Shown here: piece by piece, positions 9,182-16,308 of the stretch
Layout of the letters: every line of letters starts with the position of its first letter
Position numbering within the stretch: the first letter of the stretch is position 1
Source of the DNA: Fulvivirga imtechensis AK7
GTDB lineage: Bacteria > Bacteroidota > Bacteroidia > Cytophagales > Cyclobacteriaceae
Assembly: GCF_000331535.1 (NCBI RefSeq)
Contig: NZ_AMZN01000110.1
Coordinates: 1-44,404, forward strand
Length of the DNA: 44,404 nucleotides
Direction of reading: 5' to 3'
Translations under genes and position numbers: made by a program
Notes under the pieces: model-generated
Told to the model about the DNA's origin: nothing
Databases searched by the model: none
Seen by the model: only the letters and a program-made list of their open reading frames with translations

Positions 9182-9218
9182 TTTGTAAGACAAAATGGGT
9201 CGAAAAATTCTATCTTTG
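9182..9218 (+). promoter_or_regulatory. Possible Bacteroidota-type promoter of dnaG
   Basis: TATCTTTG at 9211-9218 exactly fits the Bacteroidota -7 consensus TAnnTTTG, and it lies 21 nt before the GTG start of dnaG. A TTTG at 9182-9185 could be the -33 box, but the 25-nt spacer is longer than usual, so only the -7 box is convincing. Confidence 0.4.
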
Positions 9219-9239
9219 AAGTTAAACTGAAGTGAAAAA

Positions 9240-11159
9240 GTGATTAGCCAGGCTACCATACAGGCAGTAAAAGACAGAGTGGACATTGAGGATGTGGTGT
9301 CTGATTACGTCAGTTTAAAGCGTAAAGGACAGAACCTTTGGGCTTGCTGTCCCTTTCACGATGAAAAAACTCCTTCCTTCTCAGTAGCGCCTCAAAAGGG
9401 TATTTATAAATGCTTTGGCTGTGGAAAAGCAGGTGATGCTATTTCTTTCGTAGAGGAGCATGACGGACTAAACTATGTTGAAGCCATCCGGTATCTGGCT
9501 CAGAAATATGGTATTGAGATCATAGAAGATGAACAGAGTGACGAGCAGATGCTTCAGCAGAATGAAAGAGACAGTCTCTTCATCGTTCTCAACTATGCGA
9601 AGGACTATTATAAGGAGATTCTCAAAAATCACGATGACGGACGTTCTATAGGGCTCAGCTATTTCAAAGAACGGGGCTTTACCGATAAAACCATCGATAA
9701 ATTCGAACTCGGGTATAGCCTGGATGAATGGAATGCTTTCTCCGAAATAGCATTAAAGAATGCTTATAGCGAAGACCTGTTGGAAAAAGCAGGCCTGCTG
9801 ATCAAGAAGGATGATAAAAAGTATGACCGGTTCAGGGGCAGGGTTATCTTTCCTATACATAACGTTACCGGCAAAGTCATTGCTTTTGGCGCCCGCACGC
9901 TGAAAAAGGATGGAAAGCCTAAGTACCTCAACTCTCCTGAAACGGAAGTATACCATAAAAGTAAGATACTATACGGGCTTTTTCAAGCCAAGCAGGCTAT
10001 CCGGCAAATGGATAATTGCTACCTGGTAGAAGGATATACGGATGTTATTTCTCTTCATCAGTCTGATATCGAAAATGTGGTTGCATCGTCAGGAACATCT
10101 CTTACTGATGATCAAATCCGGCTTATCAATCGCTGGACTGAAAACATTACCGTTCTTTTTGATGGAGACACGGCTGGCCTGAAAGCCGCTTTGCGCGGAG
10201 TGGATATGATTTTAGAAGCCGGGTTGAATGTGAGGATCGTGGTTTTTCCTGCCGGTGAAGACCCCGACAGCTACTCGCGTAAGCTGGGCACTTCTGAATT
10301 TAAAAAGTATCTAAAGGAAAATACCAGGGATCTGATCACCTTTAAAGCCGGACTTTTTGCTGAAGAAGCAGTTAAAGACCCGCTGAAAAAGGCAGAGTCG
10401 ATAAAAGAGATTGTCGGCAGTATTGCCAAGATCCCCGATCCGGTGAAACGGGCAGTGTATATTAAGGAGACCTCATCTCTTCTGGGGATTGATGAGTCTG
10501 TACTGCTCACTGAGCTCAACAAGTTGCTGATCACCGGCCGTAGAAAGAAAGATAAGGAGAAGATAAAGGAGTCGACAGGAGAGGACCTGCTTCCGGAGCT
10601 GATCGAAGAAGCTACTGAAGTAAAGACACTTGACTCTGAAAAGATGGTGACTTTGCAGGAGCGCGAGAGTATCAGGCTTTTGATCAACTATGGATTTAAT
10701 GAGATAGAGGAGGAATACCGGCTTTATGATTATCTGCTGCAACAACTTGAAGACGTGGAATTCAGCACACCCGTCTACCGCGAAATACTGGATATTTTTA
10801 AAAAGAAATTGACGGAGGGGCAAGTTGTGGACAGTCAGTACTTTATCAGCCACTGCTCTTCAGAGATTAAAAAGGAGGTGGTGGATTTGATGACTGAAAG
10901 ACACGAAGTAAGCCCCAACTGGAATGATAAGTTTCAAATATTTGTGCCACATGAACATGATATTCTTGAAAATGTGGTTTTCACTAATGTACTGCGCCTG
11001 AAGTTCCGTGTTATTCAAAAACTGATCATGGACAACCTAAAGAAAATGAAAGGGGCCGCTAACGAGGAGGATCAGGATAAACATTTTAAAATACATTCTG
11101 AGCTTAAAAAATCTGAAATGGAGCTGGCGAAGGTGTTGGGTATTGTTATTACGAGGTAG
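9240..11159 (+). CDS. dnaG: DNA primase
   Basis: Synthesises RNA primers at the replication fork. The 639-residue protein has the N-terminal CHC2 zinc finger (Cys37, His40, Cys58, Cys61 in CCPFHDEKTPSF and YKCFGCG) and the RNA-polymerase core with the Toprim segments LVEGYTDVISL (Glu264) and LFDGDTAG (about 307). The C-terminal helicase-interaction region (from about 440) is charged and poorly conserved. The start is GTG at 9240, which places MISQATIQAVKDRVDIEDVV in register with other DnaG proteins; no upstream ATG gives a better match. Tail-to-tail with the glycosyltransferase, separated by repeat-rich DNA. Confidence 0.97.
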   Translation: MISQATIQAVKDRVDIEDVVSDYVSLKRKGQNLWACCPFHDEKTPSFSVAPQKGIYKCFGCGKAGDAISFVEEHDGLNYVEAIRYLAQKYGIEIIEDEQSDEQMLQQNERDSLFIVLNYAKDYYKEILKNHDDGRSIGLSYFKERGFTDKTIDKFELGYSLDEWNAFSEIALKNAYSEDLLEKAGLLIKKDDKKYDRFRGRVIFPIHNVTGKVIAFGARTLKKDGKPKYLNSPETEVYHKSKILYGLFQAKQAIRQMDNCYLVEGYTDVISLHQSDIENVVASSGTSLTDDQIRLINRWTENITVLFDGDTAGLKAALRGVDMILEAGLNVRIVVFPAGEDPDSYSRKLGTSEFKKYLKENTRDLITFKAGLFAEEAVKDPLKKAESIKEIVGSIAKIPDPVKRAVYIKETSSLLGIDESVLLTELNKLLITGRRKKDKEKIKESTGEDLLPELIEEATEVKTLDSEKMVTLQERESIRLLINYGFNEIEEEYRLYDYLLQQLEDVEFSTPVYREILDIFKKKLTEGQVVDSQYFISHCSSEIKKEVVDLMTERHEVSPNWNDKFQIFVPHEHDILENVVFTNVLRLKFRVIQKLIMDNLKKMKGAANEEDQDKHFKIHSELKKSEMELAKVLGIVITR

Positions 11160-11216
11160 GAAGCAGCGGTTATAGTGTGGCATCCTATGGAGAAGGGCTT
11201 TCTGGCTCTCATGAGG

Positions 11217-11253
11217 ATACCAATGATTAGTTTTTATTGCATGCTGATAATAG
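11217..11253 (-). repeat. Dispersed repeat A, reverse-complement copy
   Basis: The segment reads ACCAATGATTAGTTTTTATT and continues GCATGCTGATAATA, a degenerate reverse complement of the copies at 6-59 and 13341-13396. It lies 60 bp after dnaG. Confidence 0.55.
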
Positions 11254-11259
11254 GAGTTG

Positions 11260-11382
11260 TCATGCCGACTTTGGAGGCATCTTACTAAGCCGTTTCGTCT
11301 ATGCTTCTTAGTAAGTTCCCTCTTTCATCGGGTTGACGCCTTAACTTAAGAGCATTGGAGAGTCTCCATGGGAGGAGACACA
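11260..11382 (+). repeat. Dispersed repeat B, copy 1
   Basis: TCATGCCG, then TTTGGAGGCATCTTACTAAG and CCGTTT, with a second CTTAGTAAGTTCCCTCTTTC. It aligns with 13957-14070, including CTTACTA...TAGTAAG as an inverted repeat that could form a hairpin. Non-coding. Confidence 0.6.
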
Positions 11383-11540
11383 GGGGTGGGTAATGAAGTA
11401 AATTGGATGGCTGAGGTTTAGCTGGAAGTGGATGGCTTTGATTGAGAGTCACGCGTTACACTTCGTTAAACGCGCGCCAGCTTTGGGCTATACCAAGTGG
11501 CGCTTAGAAACCTCATAAAGTAATTTTTTGAGATTAATTG

Positions 11541-11688
11541 ATTAATTAGAGTCTCTAAGAAAACTCTTGTCGTCATCGCGAGGAAACGAAGCGATCCCCT
11601 GTTAGTGCACACCAAAAAAAAGAGGGGATTGCCGCACTTCGTTCGCAATGACGATAAATTGTGAGTTTTCTTAGAGACTCTAATTAAT
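11541..11688. repeat. Palindromic MITE-like element with perfect 26-bp inverted ends
   Basis: The left arm 11541-11566 (contains AGAGTCTCTAAGAAAACTC) is the exact reverse complement of the right arm 11663-11688. The inside is a second, imperfect palindrome (CGTCATCGCGAGG and GGGGATTGCC...TTCGCAATGACG), so nearly all 148 bp could fold into one hairpin. No open frame is inside, so it would be non-autonomous. Its ends share GTCTCTAAGAAAA with the elements at 14338, 25284, 43225 and 43664. The right arm contains the stop codon of the glycosyltransferase. Confidence 0.8.
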
Positions 11689-12432
11689 CTCTGTAGCCGG
11701 ATAATACTTCTTGAACCAGCTTACTATTTTCATCTGGATCACTCCAAAAAATGCTTCTTTGAAAATAGAGCCTGACATTTTTGATTTACCCCTGGTACGA
11801 TCAGTAAAAACAATAGGCACCTCTTTTATTCGAAATCCATACTTCATTGCAGTGAATTTCATCTCGATCTGAAAGGCATAGCCGATGAACCTGATATCAT
11901 CCAGCTTAATGGATTCCAAAACCTTTCTGGTAAAGCAGACAAAACCTGCGGTGGTGTCATAGATGGGCATGCCGGTGATGAAGCGCACATAGATGCTGGC
12001 GAAGTAGCTCATGATCACCCTTCCCATGGGCCAGTTGATCACATTTACTCCGCTGATGTACCGGGAGCCAACGGCCATATCATAACCCTCGGTAGCACAA
12101 GCCTCATAGAGCCTCATCAGGTCCTTTGGGTTGTGGGAAAAATCGGCATCCATTTCAAAAATATATTGGTATTTCTGCTGCAACGCAAATCTAAAGCCTG
12201 CTATATACGCTGTTCCCAGGCCTTGCTTACCCCGGCGCTCTAAAAGGTGCAACACTCTTCCATCATGATCATTGCCCTGCAGGTTTTTAACCATGTTTCC
12301 CGTGCCATCAGGTGAGCCATCATCCACAATCAGAATATCAAATTTGTGAGGCAGTGAAAATACAGCATTGATGATCAGTTCGATGTTTTCTCGCTCGTTG
12401 TAAGTGGGTATAATTACTAAACTGTCGTTCAC
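11680..12432 (-). CDS. Polyprenol monophosphomannose synthase-like GT2 glycosyltransferase
   Basis: GT-A fold family 2 glycosyltransferase of the dolichol-phosphate mannose synthase (DPM1) type, 250 residues without C-terminal membrane helices. Motifs: VIIPTYNERENIELII (about 5-20), ILIVDDGSPDGTG (34-46), EMDADFSHNPKDL (the DxD-like metal site), YDMAVGSRYISG, and the C-terminal FTDRTRGKSKMS. By family it moves a sugar from a nucleotide donor to a polyprenyl phosphate on the cytoplasmic face of the membrane, for glycan or protein glycosylation. The last codons (Ile-Asn-stop) lie in the right inverted repeat of the 11541-11688 element, so the native C-terminus may have been trimmed or replaced. 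Divergent from the HAD phosphatase gene. Confidence 0.92.
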   Translation of the reverse strand: MNDSLVIIPTYNERENIELIINAVFSLPHKFDILIVDDGSPDGTGNMVKNLQGNDHDGRVLHLLERRGKQGLGTAYIAGFRFALQQKYQYIFEMDADFSHNPKDLMRLYEACATEGYDMAVGSRYISGVNVINWPMGRVIMSYFASIYVRFITGMPIYDTTAGFVCFTRKVLESIKLDDIRFIGYAFQIEMKFTAMKYGFRIKEVPIVFTDRTRGKSKMSGSIFKEAFFGVIQMKIVSWFKKYYPATEIN

Positions 12433-12501
12433 GCTGCTTCAGAGTATTTTTTAGAGTGCCCTAAAATAATAAATCTCTTACTAAATCATTAACAGTTAAC
12501 A

Positions 12502-12531
12502 TTTGTTTTTATTTCGTATGTACTAATTTTA
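12502..12531 (+). promoter_or_regulatory. Possible promoter of the HAD phosphatase gene
   Basis: TTTG at 12502-12505 is followed after 18 nt by TAATTTTA at 12524-12531, which matches seven of eight positions of the Bacteroidota -7 box TAnnTTTG. The first codon of the HAD gene is about 35 nt further on. Confidence 0.4.
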
Positions 12532-12565
12532 CGAATCTTTTTTTAAAATTTAAACTACTGATATT

Positions 12566-13069
12566 TTGAATAAATGTGTTTTTCTGGATCGTGATGGGGT
12601 TTTGAATAGAGATTATGTGGATTATGTATATTCTGCCAATAAGCTGGAGATCCTTCCGGGAGCGGCTGACGCGTTGACTTCTTTGAAAAGAGCCGGATAC
12701 CTGCTTATTGTTATTACGAATCAATCGGGCATAGCCAAAGGGATATACACCAGGGAGCAAATGCACGAATGCCATCAGGTCATGCAAAAGGCATTCAATC
12801 ACCAGATCGATCATTTTTACTATGCCCCATGGCATCCGTCCGTTAGCGAAAGCCTGACCCGAAAACCCGGTTCCCTGATGTTTGAAAAGGCTATTGCCAA
12901 GTTCAACATAGATACCCGCCTGTCATGGATGATCGGTGATAAGGAAAGGGACCTGGTACCTGCTAAAAAGCTGGGCATTAAAACCATTCAGGTGGATAAT
13001 GATGATAGCCGCATGGCGGACTACAGGGCTCAGAATCTGGCAGATGCTTTAGAGGTTATTTTTGGATAA
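12566..13069 (+). CDS. HAD-family phosphatase, GmhB/HisB-like
   Basis: HAD phosphatase of 167 residues, close in size and motifs to D-glycero-D-manno-heptose 1,7-bisphosphate 7-phosphatase (GmhB) and the HisB phosphatase. Motif I is FLDRDGVLN with nucleophile Asp8 and acid Asp10, motif II is ITNQSG, motif III/IV is TRKPG...WMIGDKERDLVPAKKLG. GmhB proteins normally have a zinc loop with three cysteines and a histidine; here only YAPWHPSVSESLTRKPG remains, with no cysteine, so the zinc is probably absent. Start is TTG at 12566, needed to keep the MNKCVFLDRDG strand intact. Substrate could be a heptose or another sugar phosphate for surface glycans, in line with the divergent glycosyltransferase. 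Confidence 0.85.
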   Translation: MNKCVFLDRDGVLNRDYVDYVYSANKLEILPGAADALTSLKRAGYLLIVITNQSGIAKGIYTREQMHECHQVMQKAFNHQIDHFYYAPWHPSVSESLTRKPGSLMFEKAIAKFNIDTRLSWMIGDKERDLVPAKKLGIKTIQVDNDDSRMADYRAQNLADALEVIFG

Positions 13070-13165
13070 TATTTTAGTTGATCCGTTTGAGAATCCGTCA
13101 TGTTCTTTAGTTAAGAAAAGCTCTTCTAAAAAGCTCAGTCATCTCGAGGTAGCCAACAACTTTTT

Positions 13166-13188
13166 AGTTGATTTTGTGGATAATGACA
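13166..13188 (+). repeat. Repeat D, copy 1 (23 bp exact)
   Basis: AGTTGATTTTGTGGATAATG plus ACA, identical at 41221-41243. The flanks are also loosely alike (GTCATC...AACAACT just upstream in both), so the 23 bp is the core of a longer degenerate repeat. Confidence 0.7.
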
Positions 13189-13340
13189 AATTAACCGACC
13201 GGCCTTGAGAAAATGGCGTTAAGAATTTCAATGCCACACGTACATGTTATAAATCACACTGTTTGAGCCCCGTTTTTTCAAACGCTTTCGGGAACAAAAA
13301 GGTAAGACATATGCTACAAACTGAGCAATAACATGTTATC

Positions 13341-13396
13341 ATCTGACTATCAGTGTGTAATAAAACTTGTCATTGGTACCCCAAGGGAGGGATCCA
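13341..13396 (+). repeat. Dispersed repeat A, copy 3
   Basis: ATCTGACTATCAG, then GTGTAATAAAACTTGTCATT and GGTACCCCAAGGGAGGGATC; the longest match to copy 1 at 6-59 in this window. Confidence 0.7.
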
Positions 13397-13616
13397 AGCA
13401 CCTTTGAAGCAGTTATTCGTTCATAGATCCCTCCAGGGTCGGGGTGACTTTCTTAACTAAAGAGTATTGGAGGAGCCGTTTCCAATGGAGATGGACTAGA
13501 TCTACCATTAAATGGCATATTTTTACAAGTCGAAGTTGGCCTGTTCTGGTAATTTACATACCAGGCAGCTCCCGAAAAGCCTTAAAAGAGTAGGGGCAAA
13601 ATAAAACCAACTAAAA

Positions 13617-13811
13617 ATGAAAAAGCTAAAATTAAATGATCTGAAAGTAAAAAGTTTTGTGACTGACGCAGAGGATTTTAACAGCCAAACGATTAGGGGT
13701 GGTGGTTTATCTGCAGGTTTCTGTACCTATGATGATTGTAAATCCTATTTGGCTTCCAACTGCTCCGACTGTAATCCTACATGGCAAAGGACTTGTAGAT
13801 TTTGTTAACGT
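13617..13811 (+). CDS. Pinensin-like class I lanthipeptide precursor, orphan
   Basis: A 63-residue peptide (stop codon 13806-13808, TAA at the end of TGTTAA in this frame) with the leader MKKLKLNDLKVKSFVT, which closely resembles the leader of pinensin-family lanthipeptides of Bacteroidota such as those of Chitinophaga. A Gly-Gly-Gly site (28-30, TIRGGG) would be the cleavage point. The core 31-63 has six cysteines (36, 41, 49, 52, 60, 63) and seven Ser/Thr that could be dehydrated and cyclised into lanthionine rings, or the cysteines could form three disulfides. No LanB, LanC, protease or ABC exporter gene is in the window, so the modification enzymes must be elsewhere or the gene is a stray. 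It sits alone among dispersed repeats, which suggests transfer. Start ATG has an A-rich upstream stretch, normal for the phylum. Confidence 0.78.
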
Positions 13812-13956
13812 TTGTTGTCCCCGATGGCTCTCCATAGCCTTTAATCCAAGCATCCCGGTAGCGATGCGGTCCTGGAAACTCGGGGCTACAAAGATTTTGG
13901 CCCCCCTCTGGGGTTACGCAATCCTCTTTAGTTAAGGACTGACTTCAAAAGAATTT

Positions 13957-14070
13957 TCATGCCGTATGCTTTGGAAGCATCTTACTAAGCCGTTTTATAG
14001 TAAGTTCACTCTTTCATACCGATTACATCCTAAACTAAAGAGGATAGGTTTCTCCTTAGGAGAGGAGATT
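13957..14070 (+). repeat. Dispersed repeat B, copy 2
   Basis: TCATGCCG, TTTGGAAGCATCTTACTAAG and TAGTAAGTTCACTCTTTCAT align with 11260-11382, with a shared CTAAAGAG...GG tail. CTTACTA and TAGTAAG form an inverted repeat. Confidence 0.6.
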
Positions 14071-14114
14071 GATTTACATATATGAAACCGTTCACAGTTC
14101 GCCGGTCTCAGTAC

Positions 14115-14150
14115 TCGTGGCACCACTATCTTCAAGTAGTGGTGCCACGA
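14115..14150. repeat. Perfect 14-bp inverted repeat (stem-loop)
   Basis: TCGTGGCACCACTA (14115-14128), an 8-nt loop, and TAGTGGTGCCACGA (14137-14150). A degenerate reverse-oriented relative is at about 40806-40853 (GAATTCGTAGCACTACTC ... GATAGTGGTGCCAC), so it is a dispersed palindrome rather than a gene-specific terminator. There is no T tract. Confidence 0.75.
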
Positions 14151-14337
14151 ATTCTCTCGCCAAGCTAAAAACTAACAGGCACAACGCGTAATCCAGTCAG
14201 CCGGCAGCCAGTTTGCCCACCTCTGTTTCTCCACCTCCGACCTTTGGCCACCTCCGCCAGCGGAGGACAGTGTTAATGAAGTTCACGAAATATTCTATGT
14301 CCTATCTGCAATGCCAATGCTGTTTCCCCTCCTAAGT

Positions 14338-14466
14338 AGTGTCTCTAAGAAAAACGCCAATGTCTGCGTTACCTTTGTTCCAAAAATGCTCTCGTACCTT
14401 AGTACGCCCCGCTTTTTGGGACTTCATTTCTTAAAGCCACTTAGGGTTCTCTTACAAACACTAAGT
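14338..14466. repeat. TAGTGTCT-type palindromic element, copy 2
   Basis: The left end AGTGTCTCTAAGAAAAAC and the right end GGTTCTCTTACAAACACTAA are imperfect inverted repeats. The inside (GCCAATGTCTGCGTTACC, AAAATGCTCTCGTACCTTAG, TTAAAGCCACTTAGGGTTCT) matches 25284-25430 in the same orientation and 43225-43378 and 43664-43827 in the opposite orientation. Confidence 0.8.
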
Positions 14467-14510
14467 AGAAGTGAGTAAAGACCTCTTCAGATGATATACT
14501 TTTTAATAGT

Positions 14511-14786
14511 TCAAATGTTTTGGTTCAACTGTATTTGAGAATAGCATCTAAATTGGTCTTTCGGTATATTAAGTATAGTGCTTAGAAAGATTAATGTTTT
14601 CAGGTCAAGGTTACGGAGCTTAATCGCTTCTTCTTTTAGCCTTGCCCAACCATACATTTTTTTTAATTGGTTCCAATCATCAAGATCTCCTCTATGTAAA
14701 ACCCTTTCCATTATGAAGCCGGCATGCTTTTCGGTATCAAGGGTAGTCACGTCAATATCCCAAAATAATTTCTTTTGCCAGTTCAT
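14511..14786 (-). CDS. DUF6922-like small protein
   Basis: A 91-residue cytoplasmic protein (KLFWDIDVTTLD...GFIMERVLHRGDLDDWNQLKKMYG...RNLDLKTLIFLSTILNIPKDQFRCY). The pattern 'FWD[VI]D ... F[IV].ERVL..GD..D...L...YG ... L...T..FLS..L..P...F.CY' fits the DUF6922 family, which is common in Bacteroidota and often sits next to AbiEii-type nucleotidyltransferase toxins. No such partner is seen here. The gene starts 7 bp after the stop codon of the arginine decarboxylase on the same strand, so it would be co-transcribed with it. Function unknown; an antitoxin-like role is only a guess from family neighbourhoods. Confidence 0.65.
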   Translation of the reverse strand: MNWQKKLFWDIDVTTLDTEKHAGFIMERVLHRGDLDDWNQLKKMYGWARLKEEAIKLRNLDLKTLIFLSTILNIPKDQFRCYSQIQLNQNI

Positions 14787-14793
14787 TACTTTA

Positions 14794-16188
14794 TCAGTAT
14801 CCTAACAATTTCAGCATCGACTCACTCTCCTGCTCTTCCGAGAAAAGCGTGGTTTCAATCTCTCCATCCGAATTTTTATCTATTAATACATGCTTTGGCG
14901 CAGGGATCAGGCAGTGCTGAATGCCTCCGTATCCACCCAAAGATTCCTGGTACGCGCCTGTATGGAAAAAGCCCAGGTATAACTTGTCTTCTTTTTCCGC
15001 TTCAAGCATAGGCATAAATACATCACTGGTATGGGCTTCTGAATTGTAGTAGTCCATACTGTCGCAGGTCAGCCCTCCGAGGTTTACTTTATGGAACATG
15101 CCATCCCACTTATTTACGGGCAGCAGGATGTATTTCTGGTTGAGCCCCCAGGCATCAGGCAGATGCGTGATGAACGAACCATCGATCATGTACCATAGCT
15201 CTTTATCGTTTTGTAGTTTCTGGTCCATTACAGAATAAAGCACCGCACCACTTTCACCTACCGTAAAGCTTCCGAACTCAGTAAAAATATTGGGAACCGG
15301 TACGTTATTTTTTCCGCAGATCCATTTGATGTTTTCCACGATCTGTTCCGCAATATATTTATAGTCAAATTCGAAATGCAGTGAAGTTTTGATAGGGAAA
15401 CCACCACCAATGTCTATGGTGTCAAGCTCGGGGCATTCCTTTTTTAGTTCACAATATTTAAAAATGAACCTGCTCAATTCACTCCAATAGTAGGCGGTAT
15501 CGCGAATACCTGTATTAATAAAGAAATGAAGCAACTTGAGTTTCGCTTTTTTGCTAGGCTTGATCTGCTCTCGATAAAGTGTGTTGATGTCACCGTAGCG
15601 TATGCCTAATCTTGAGGTGTAAAATTCAAAATTAGGTTCCTCGTCAGCCGCAATTCTGATGCCCACCTGATAGGTGCCTTTAACATTTTCTTCATAGTGC
15701 TTCAATTCATGAAGGTTGTCCAGTACGGGTATGCAGTTTTTAAACCCATCGTTAAGAAGGTCGCTAATATACTGTCTGTACAACGGGCGTTTAAAGCCGT
15801 TACACACTACATATACGTCTTTCTTTATCCTTCCTTTTTCGTACAGCTTTCGTACTATGGGAATATCAAAAGAAGAGGAAGTTTCAATATGTATGTTATG
15901 TCGTAACGCTTCTTCCAGAACAAAGCTGAAATGAGACGACTTGGTACAATAACAATAAGTATAGGTGCCATTATAATTATGCTTTTTTATAGCATTATTA
16001 AAAATTTGCTTTGCATACTTAATATTCTCTCCGATCTTAGGGAGGTATGTGAGCTTTAAAGGCGTTCCATACTTTTCAATAATGTCCATCAATGGTACCC
16101 CATTGAAATGAAGTTCGTTATTCACCACTTTGAACTCTTCTTGTGGGAATTCGAAAGTCTGCTCAATCAGATCAATGTATTTTTTCAT
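14794..16188 (-). CDS. speA: Arginine decarboxylase, Bacteroidota fold-III type
   Basis: PLP enzyme of the alanine-racemase-fold (group IV) decarboxylases, 464 residues, clearly shorter than the roughly 650-residue E. coli SpeA. The usual Y(A/P)xK motif that carries PLP is YCYCTKSSHF here, so Lys83 is the likely Schiff-base lysine. Other landmarks are HIETSSSFDI, TIDIGGGFPIK (phosphate-binding glycine loop) and FTEFGSFTVGESG. It should convert arginine to agmatine, the first step of polyamine synthesis. It is divergent from the arginase-ctlX-DHS operon across 120 bp, which supports a polyamine function over diaminopimelate decarboxylation. Lysine or diaminopimelate as substrate cannot be excluded by eye. 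Confidence 0.85.
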   Translation of the reverse strand: MKKYIDLIEQTFEFPQEEFKVVNNELHFNGVPLMDIIEKYGTPLKLTYLPKIGENIKYAKQIFNNAIKKHNYNGTYTYCYCTKSSHFSFVLEEALRHNIHIETSSSFDIPIVRKLYEKGRIKKDVYVVCNGFKRPLYRQYISDLLNDGFKNCIPVLDNLHELKHYEENVKGTYQVGIRIAADEEPNFEFYTSRLGIRYGDINTLYREQIKPSKKAKLKLLHFFINTGIRDTAYYWSELSRFIFKYCELKKECPELDTIDIGGGFPIKTSLHFEFDYKYIAEQIVENIKWICGKNNVPVPNIFTEFGSFTVGESGAVLYSVMDQKLQNDKELWYMIDGSFITHLPDAWGLNQKYILLPVNKWDGMFHKVNLGGLTCDSMDYYNSEAHTSDVFMPMLEAEKEDKLYLGFFHTGAYQESLGGYGGIQHCLIPAPKHVLIDKNSDGEIETTLFSEEQESESMLKLLGY

Positions 16189-16308
16189 AGATAAGCTGTA
16201 CTATATACGCTTGGAAGTATTTTAATGAATAATGCAATATTGGTATAAATTTGCAATCTTTGCAAAGCAATTTCCATTGCCATTTAAGATTATCAAGAAA
16301 ACTATTTT

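Larger units (their letters stand above)
13070..13616. other. Repeat-rich non-coding region before the lanthipeptide precursor
   Basis: No gene is seen. It holds a 23-bp sequence (13166-13188) also present exactly at 41221-41243, a full copy of repeat A (13341-13396), and a segment near 13445-13480 related to the tail of repeat B (CTTAACTAAAGAGTATTGGAG). Confidence 0.6.
13812..14510. other. Repeat-rich non-coding region after the lanthipeptide precursor
   Basis: No gene is seen on either strand. Contents: repeat B copy 2 (13957-14070), a perfect 14-bp stem-loop (14115-14150), degenerate heptamer repeats (about 14087-14112 and 14192-14216), and a palindromic TAGTGTCT element (14338-14466). 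Confidence 0.65.

Noticed and set aside
10271-10687. 138-codon Ser-rich frame on the minus strand
   Set aside because: It is antisense to dnaG; the Ser-rich composition is the usual shadow of a Glu/Lys-rich coding strand.
12509-12835. 108-codon minus-strand frame over the HAD gene start
   Set aside because: The plus-strand HAD motifs are unambiguous and the mirror frame has none.
13699-13935. 78-codon frame overlapping the lanthipeptide precursor
   Set aside because: The precursor frame has a recognisable leader, GGG site and cysteine core; the other frame has no such pattern and extends into repeats.
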